NCBI GenBank assembly: GCA_015501055.1 | Contig: JADNYV010000166.1 | Span: 1 to 64,000 of the forward strand | DNA length: 64,000 nucleotides | DNA from: Mucidula mucida | Taxonomy: Eukaryota; Basidiomycota; Agaricomycetes; Agaricales; Physalacriaceae | Direction: 5' to 3' | Shown here: in pieces, positions 59,202 through 64,000 of the stretch | How positions within the stretch are numbered: the stretch's first letter is position 1 | Layout: each line of letters starts with the position of its first letter | The notes under the pieces: model-generated | What the model saw: the letters and a program-made list of their open reading frames with translations, nothing else | Database searches by the model: none | What the model was told of the DNA's origin: nothing | Made by a program: the position numbers and the translations under genes

Positions 59202-60717
59202 TGATATGGGAAAAGACGCGGCAGACGACAATTGTTATGACGAGGAAGATGATTTCAAAGAGGATGATGATCATGGCAAGTCTGCGGACGATCTAGACAA
59301 TTGTGAGGGAGATCAGGTATGCCCGGTTTCTCTTCTTATATCTCTATTTGACATGATGTGAACAGGGTATGACTGTGTTGATTCCAAGGTCTTTATCATC
59401 CTGAGGGGGGGGCACTGTTGTCTACCGTAACCGTCTCAGTTTCCGTCAATCCTTACCGGCAACAGCCTCCTGCACGTCCGTGGAAGCGGTTTGTCTTGTC
59501 AGTTGAAGCCCACACTGTTGTCGTCCACAACATTATTGTCGGTAGTATCATCTCCAAATATGTGAACAAACAGATACCACTAGGCATTGACGTTTTTTGA
59601 TGTATCTCTCTTCACGGCTTCGTTGCCTACCTTCACAATGGGGTTGAAGCTACCTTTCCAGCAGCCAGAGTCCGCAATGTCTGACAATAACGCTGGGCTT
59701 TGGACGGGTTTGCTGTAAGGGGCGATATTGATTGTTCTTTTTATCTATGTGAGTTGCATGCGCGTTCAAAAAAAGACGCTGATGCACAAAAACAGCTCAA
59801 TTGATGTACACTTGGACTTTGTGAATCGCTTTCAATATCAGATTGGGTTCTTATGTAGGTATAGGTTCCGGTGGCACCTTGTTGCCATCATCAAGCACTT
59901 GTCCTTATTGTGGGATTTTGTGGTGATGGCCTTAAGATGTGTTGTGATCGCGATTTCAACTGACAGATTCTATCTTCATTAGGTCTTCTTTTCCATTCTG
60001 TTTGGGACCGAATCCAACGGGGGTTGGAGTTTCAATCTTTGATGTCGGTCACCAGTACCGTTCAAATGGAGTTACGACTACGGTGCGCACCCCCCTGCAC
60101 TCCTTCTAACGCGGGGACGGAGGGCGTGGCTTGGCGTGGTAGACGGAACACGTTCACGTGACATTGTGCTCCTCTATGCGGGAGGGCTAACATAGTATGC
60201 TGGACTATTTCAACCGGACCCCTGACGATCCTGGTCTTCCTTGTCTCATCTATGGGCTGACTATGTCTCTAGAGTTACGCTCTCCTAATGTACTCGGCTG
60301 ACAGAGGCACATGTCTGGTTTGCCTCTAACCAGCTGGATGTTTCTTTGGTGGACAAATTGTCGTAGGTCTTGCTGGAACATGTAGCTCTGAATGTTACAC
60401 TATGGCTTATAGATCGACTCAGTGTCAAGTTGATGATCAAAGCCTGAGTGGCTTTGTGCGTCAATGTGGCATAATTATTTGTGGTGCGAGATTGTAAGAA
60501 GTTTATTACTTCGTGCCCTAGAAACGTTAATACTAACATTGTACACTATTATCCAGGCCTTGAAGCAATTGAACGACCCCGCTTTGATGTTTTTCCTTCT
60601 ACGATGAATTGCACGTGATCTTTTACCCAATAAGAGCGAGACGCGCTTTGTCTCTTGTTCACAGCCTACCACCATCGTCACTCATCACAAAAGGCAAACT
60701 TTCATCTATTTCAGTCA
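59202..60717. other. no recognised gene
   Basis: Holds the second copy of the degenerate repeat (59,588-59,860) and otherwise unassigned sequence. Confidence 0.35.
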
Positions 60718-61154
60718 TGGCACCACGGGCTCCTCGCATTGCAGCTCCTGAGCTTACAGAAGAGCTCAAGACAAGATATACGGTGTCGTTTGTGCATATC
60801 CCAAACAAAGACAATGTTCTGAAATTGCAGGAAACGAGAGCTGCCATTCAACCAAAGAAGAGGAAGGCCGGTGAAGAGGAGGAACATGTCGACTGTCCCT
60901 CCAACCAGTTTATGCTGTACAAGGCGTGAATGTCTGATCAATTGGCCACAACTCTCTGTGCAGAGCTCAAGGCCACATACGGCCCACTGTGGTTCAACAT
61001 GTTTTCGAAGGTGGTCTCATACCATTGGAAGCGTTTGGGCACGGAGGCCGAGGCATTTTGGCAGGAAATGCAGGAGGAAACGAAGCGGAGACACGCAGAG
61101 GCCCATCCGGGTTACAAGTATCATCCGGCGAATCAGTGCGCGATTCAATGCTGA
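60718..61154 (+). pseudogene. HMG-box (MATA/PRF-like) transcription factor, 5' part, with nonsense codon
   Basis: From ATG 60,718 the ORF reads MAPRAPRIAAPELTEELKTR, then KKRKAGEEEEHVDCPSNQFM and LYKA, then TGA at 60,927-60,929, then MSDQLATT..WFNMFSKVVSYHWKRL, WQEMQEETKRRHAEAHPGYK and YHP. Reading through the TGA (a CGA to TGA change would explain it) gives a continuous HMG box of the mating-type class. Just after the box, at about 61,134-61,142, the sequence switches to inverted GMC DNA, so the C-terminal half is missing. Confidence 0.65.
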
Positions 61155-61437
61155 TAGCATTGAGCGATGTGGTCCAGTTTCCGTTGAGACCAAATTCACT
61201 GAGAAGAAGCAGGTCAAAATTGTGCACAAAGAAAGGCGAAATACTGCTTACAATCCGGGATAGCTGTTGTGCATGGGACCATCTTTACCATGGACCGACT
61301 CGTTGTAGGTGATGTGCACCATGGCCTCTAGGTCAGCGGTGGGAGCAGTAAATGTTTCGCTCTTTTTCATCGCAGTGTTGAATGAATCCCAGCTCCAGTT
61401 ATCAGCGCCATCTTGACCATCAAGGAGTGACTGCTCT
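61134..61437 (-). pseudogene. GMC oxidoreductase internal fragment
   Basis: Reverse complement of about 3,270-3,568: FTAPTADLEAMVHITYNESV, HGKDGPMHNSYPG, then the intron and NGNWTTSLNAISIESR. It retains the in-frame GKDG that is frameshifted at 3,421-3,425 in the first GMC copy. Confidence 0.8.
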
Positions 61438-61623
61438 CCGATACTACGTGTAATGTTGACTTTGGTGTTAGATGATGTCCATGTTCAATGGTCAAGAACG
61501 GACACTGCCAGAGTTTGAGCGATTGTTTGAGGAGAGCGGCTGGCGGCTGGAGAGTGTGAAGCGTCCTGATATGTCATATCAGTCTTTCATTGTTGCAGTT
61601 CCTTCAGATGTATCTATGAATTG
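61438..61623 (+). pseudogene. O-methyltransferase 3' tail upstream of FunK1 E
   Basis: Includes the end of the last OMT intron and a clean last exon: [40 protein letters not shown] and VAVPSDVSMN with a stop. It is the best preserved copy of this tail. Confidence 0.75.
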
Positions 61624-61967
61624 AAAATGTGTTGTTCAAATCCGAGTCATTAGCATTGTGATTCGGTTAATGGAAATGTTAGATCCCTCGTGCCGCAGCG
61701 GTCCAATTTTAGCTGAGGAAGGATCAGCATTCTTGTGCGCCCATTGTCCACACGGAGGTAATGCTAGAGAAATTCAATGCGTCCACAACGTCCACAGACC
61801 GAATGCGGCAAAAGTGTCCAAATCGGGTAGCTGTGACTGGCATCCCATTGTGACACTTCGATCATCTGAACTTGTCCACAACAGTCACGACGCGAACAAA
61901 GAGACGCGTCGTCGCGGTATAAAAGCGTGAGCTCTCTGTCTCTTCGTTTCCTCATCACTTTCTCATC
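61624..61967 (+). promoter_or_regulatory. promoter of FunK1 E
   Basis: TATAAAAG at 61,918-61,925, 43 bp before the start. The block from 61,690 to the ATG is near-identical to that of FunK1 D. Confidence 0.75.
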
Positions 61968-64000
61968 ATGCCGACTTCCCGCCAGCATCGGACCGCGCCC
62001 GGGAGACTACTTTCGACACCGCGCAAAGGGACCAGGATGTCCCAACCAGGAGCTGCTACGCTCAAACTCGAGGATCAGCGCTTACATTGGAATGAGTCTA
62101 GTGCTGGGAACACCGTTCAAGTCCCCGTTGAAACCTTCCTTGCCCATTATACCAATCTTCTTCACTCTCAGCGAGACACCGATGACCTGGTCTCCCACAT
62201 TGAAGAAGGGCTCAAGGCAAAGCCTAAGACTTCGAACGGGGAGGCAAAGCCTAGGACTTTGAACAGGCATGGCTGGGCCGCAACAAACTTTATAGGTCCT
62301 CACGAAGACACAGTTTTCAAGGGACTGGAGGGCATTGCAGAGGAGATCCACTCCCATTGCGAAACATGGAATAAGACGAAGCAGCATCCCAAGCTCCAGC
62401 AGCGCACGACTCGTCTCATTTGTCAACCGAATCATACAACGGCTTCTGAAGTTCGCGGGGGATCTATGAAGACGGATGCCCGCTTCATTCTCAATGAAAT
62501 CGTCTCCGATAAGAACGTTCCGACCTCGGCAGCTGTCGCTCCTGCTGAGTTCAAGACTCGCATGAACCCTAAGAATCAGATAGATGTATGTCTTTGGGCT
62601 TTGCTGTGTTGACTGGTTTTGACCTGCGTTTTAGAACGAAAGCAAAGTTATTGGAGCCGTCGGTCATATACTCTACAATGATCCGTGTCGACGCTCTGTG
62701 ATCGCTTTCACCATCGAGGATTGTTGGATGCGCTTTTGGTACTTTTCGAGATCGCACATCGCTGTATCTGCTCAATTCGATTATCACGCGGTGAGTTGAT
62801 TTGTGCGCGTTTATATTTCGCTCTCTTATGCTTTATCTCAGAATCCCAGGCTCTTCATTCGTTTCGTCATCTTTATGACCTTTGCTTCTCTCGAAGATCT
62901 CGGTTACGATCCCACCGTTGAACGCGTTCGAGTCGGCGACTCGAAGAAAATTCAGTATCGCTTCACCATTGGCGACAAAGTGTACCAGACCACGGGAATC
63001 ATTTATGAATTAAATCTCGACCTTGTCACTCGCGCCACGCGGGTATGGTCAGTTGTAGAGCTCGACTCCAACTACCTGGCCATCGGCACGCCCAAGGTGT
63101 TGAAGGACGTTTGGCTGTACTTCGACGCAACACCGGAATCGGACATCTACAACGCGATCTTCGCAGCCCTTCGGCAATTGGATGAAGATGGCAGCGTCCC
63201 GGAGAACGAGCGTCCTCCTCCGTTGCAGCCAGGCTCCTCCCTGGAGCAGGACGCGAAGAACTATTTCATGACGATCGTTTCAGACTCAGTGGTCATGATA
63301 AACGGCCAGCCGGACGAGGCACAAGAGCCACCGGCAGGTTACGTCGAGTTCTTCTATACCGAAGAAGAGGATAAGTTCGCGATGGAGGCTGCTCTAGAGG
63401 GCACTCAGCGCGGGGACGTCGACGGTAATACACCTACACTAAAGAGGGCAGATGGAGAGGCATATCCCCACAAGAAAAGGACGCATCGGCGAATTGTCTT
63501 TGCGGAGTTGTGCCACACGCTCTACAGGGTCTCAACCTACGCCGCCTTTACGAAGGGACTGGCACAGCTTGTCTATGGTAATTTTCGAACAGTGCACTCT
63601 CTTCGACAGAGCTGACGCCATCTTCTATAGGTCTCGAGTACATGCGCTTAGCAGGCTTTGTTCATCGCGATATCAGTCCCGGAAATTGCCTCATTTTCGA
63701 AGGCCAAACGAAGATTTCTGACCTTGAATATACCCGCCAGTATGCTGGCCCGGTCCATGGCGCTGCCCCCCTTACCGTATGTGTTCCCGTCAAAACTGTC
63801 AAATCCTTCAACTCATCAAAGTATTAGGGCACCCCGGGCTTTATGGCAGTGGAGTATCAGATGGAGCACCATCTTTTTGAAACAACCCCCGTGCGGCGCA
63901 TGCACCCCGGAATCTCACCGCCTCCTCAGTCTGCTCCATGGTTCAGGTTCAACTTTCTCCATGACCTGGAGTCCGTCATTTGGATTTACCTTTGGTTCTT
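61968..64000 (+). CDS. FunK1-type protein kinase-like protein E (3' end beyond window)
   Basis: Exons: 61968-62585, 62635-62790, 62842-63577, 63631-63776, 63828 to beyond 64,000; frames join. HRDISPGN, ISDLEYTR and GTPGFMAVEYQ are present. Small changes against D (for example K to N in HWNESSAG, and PGSSLEQDAKNYF). Exon 5 opens with QMEHHLFETTPVRRMHPGIS, like the 30.2 kb fragment and unlike D, which points to recombination within the family. No defects are seen in the visible part. Confidence 0.85.

Overview
The window is fungal nuclear DNA, most likely from a mushroom-forming basidiomycete (Agaricomycetes). The genes are cut by many introns of about 50 nt with GT..AG borders. The main gene family is the FunK1-type fungal protein kinase-like family, which is expanded in Agaricomycetes. 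A DIRS-type (tyrosine recombinase) retrotransposon, GMC oxidoreductase, VPS10 and HMG-box genes complete the picture. It is an accessory, rearranged region: most genes are duplicated, truncated or broken. All homology statements were made by eye, without database searches.

Layout. 1-2.8 kb: a decayed IML2/TTC39-family gene. 2.8-6.2 kb: a frameshifted GMC oxidoreductase, a recombinase remnant and the 3' end of an O-methyltransferase (OMT). 6.3-30.2 kb: a head-to-tail duplication (units of 10,662 and 10,648 bp plus a third partial unit of 2,551 bp). Each full unit holds a RecQ-like helicase gene, a FunK1 gene, two FunK1 fragments, an OMT 3' tail and a second FunK1 gene. 30.2-32 kb: a truncated FunK1 with altered catalytic residues. 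32.7-36.5 kb: VPS10 on the minus strand, lacking its 5' part. 36.5-39.6 kb: an intact FunK1. 39.6-44 kb: FunK1 debris, three solo LTRs and a CpG-decayed copy of the VPS10 3' end. 44-49.4 kb: a decayed DIRS-like retrotransposon containing a fourth solo LTR. 49.4-51.9 kb: an inverted copy of the OMT/GMC block. 52.4-53.3 and 60.7-61.1 kb: two broken HMG-box genes. About 57.1 kb: a tRNA-Gly. 61.1-61.4 kb: another GMC piece. 62-64 kb: a fifth full-length-type FunK1 that runs off the window.

Main discovery candidate. The helicase gene lies in a discrete ~2.55 kb unit with short terminal inverted repeats (TAGTCT...AGACTA) and a strong hairpin at its 3' end. Two of the three copies are each flanked by a perfect 9-bp target-site duplication, and the two duplications differ (AGTCCACGT and GACTATAAT). 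A paralogous FunK1 promoter supplies the matching empty site for the first. The middle copy has the left flank of the third and the right flank of the first. That is what unequal crossover between two inserted copies would leave, and it explains the tandem duplication of the FunK1 genes between them. The unit therefore looks like a transposable element whose only visible gene is a RecQ-like helicase, and which has driven kinase gene amplification.

Caveat. All 14 nt of length difference between the two tandem units are small deletions in unit 2, and 12 of them fall within about 430 bp. This may reflect imperfect assembly polishing, so single-base disruptions in this window need checking against reads.
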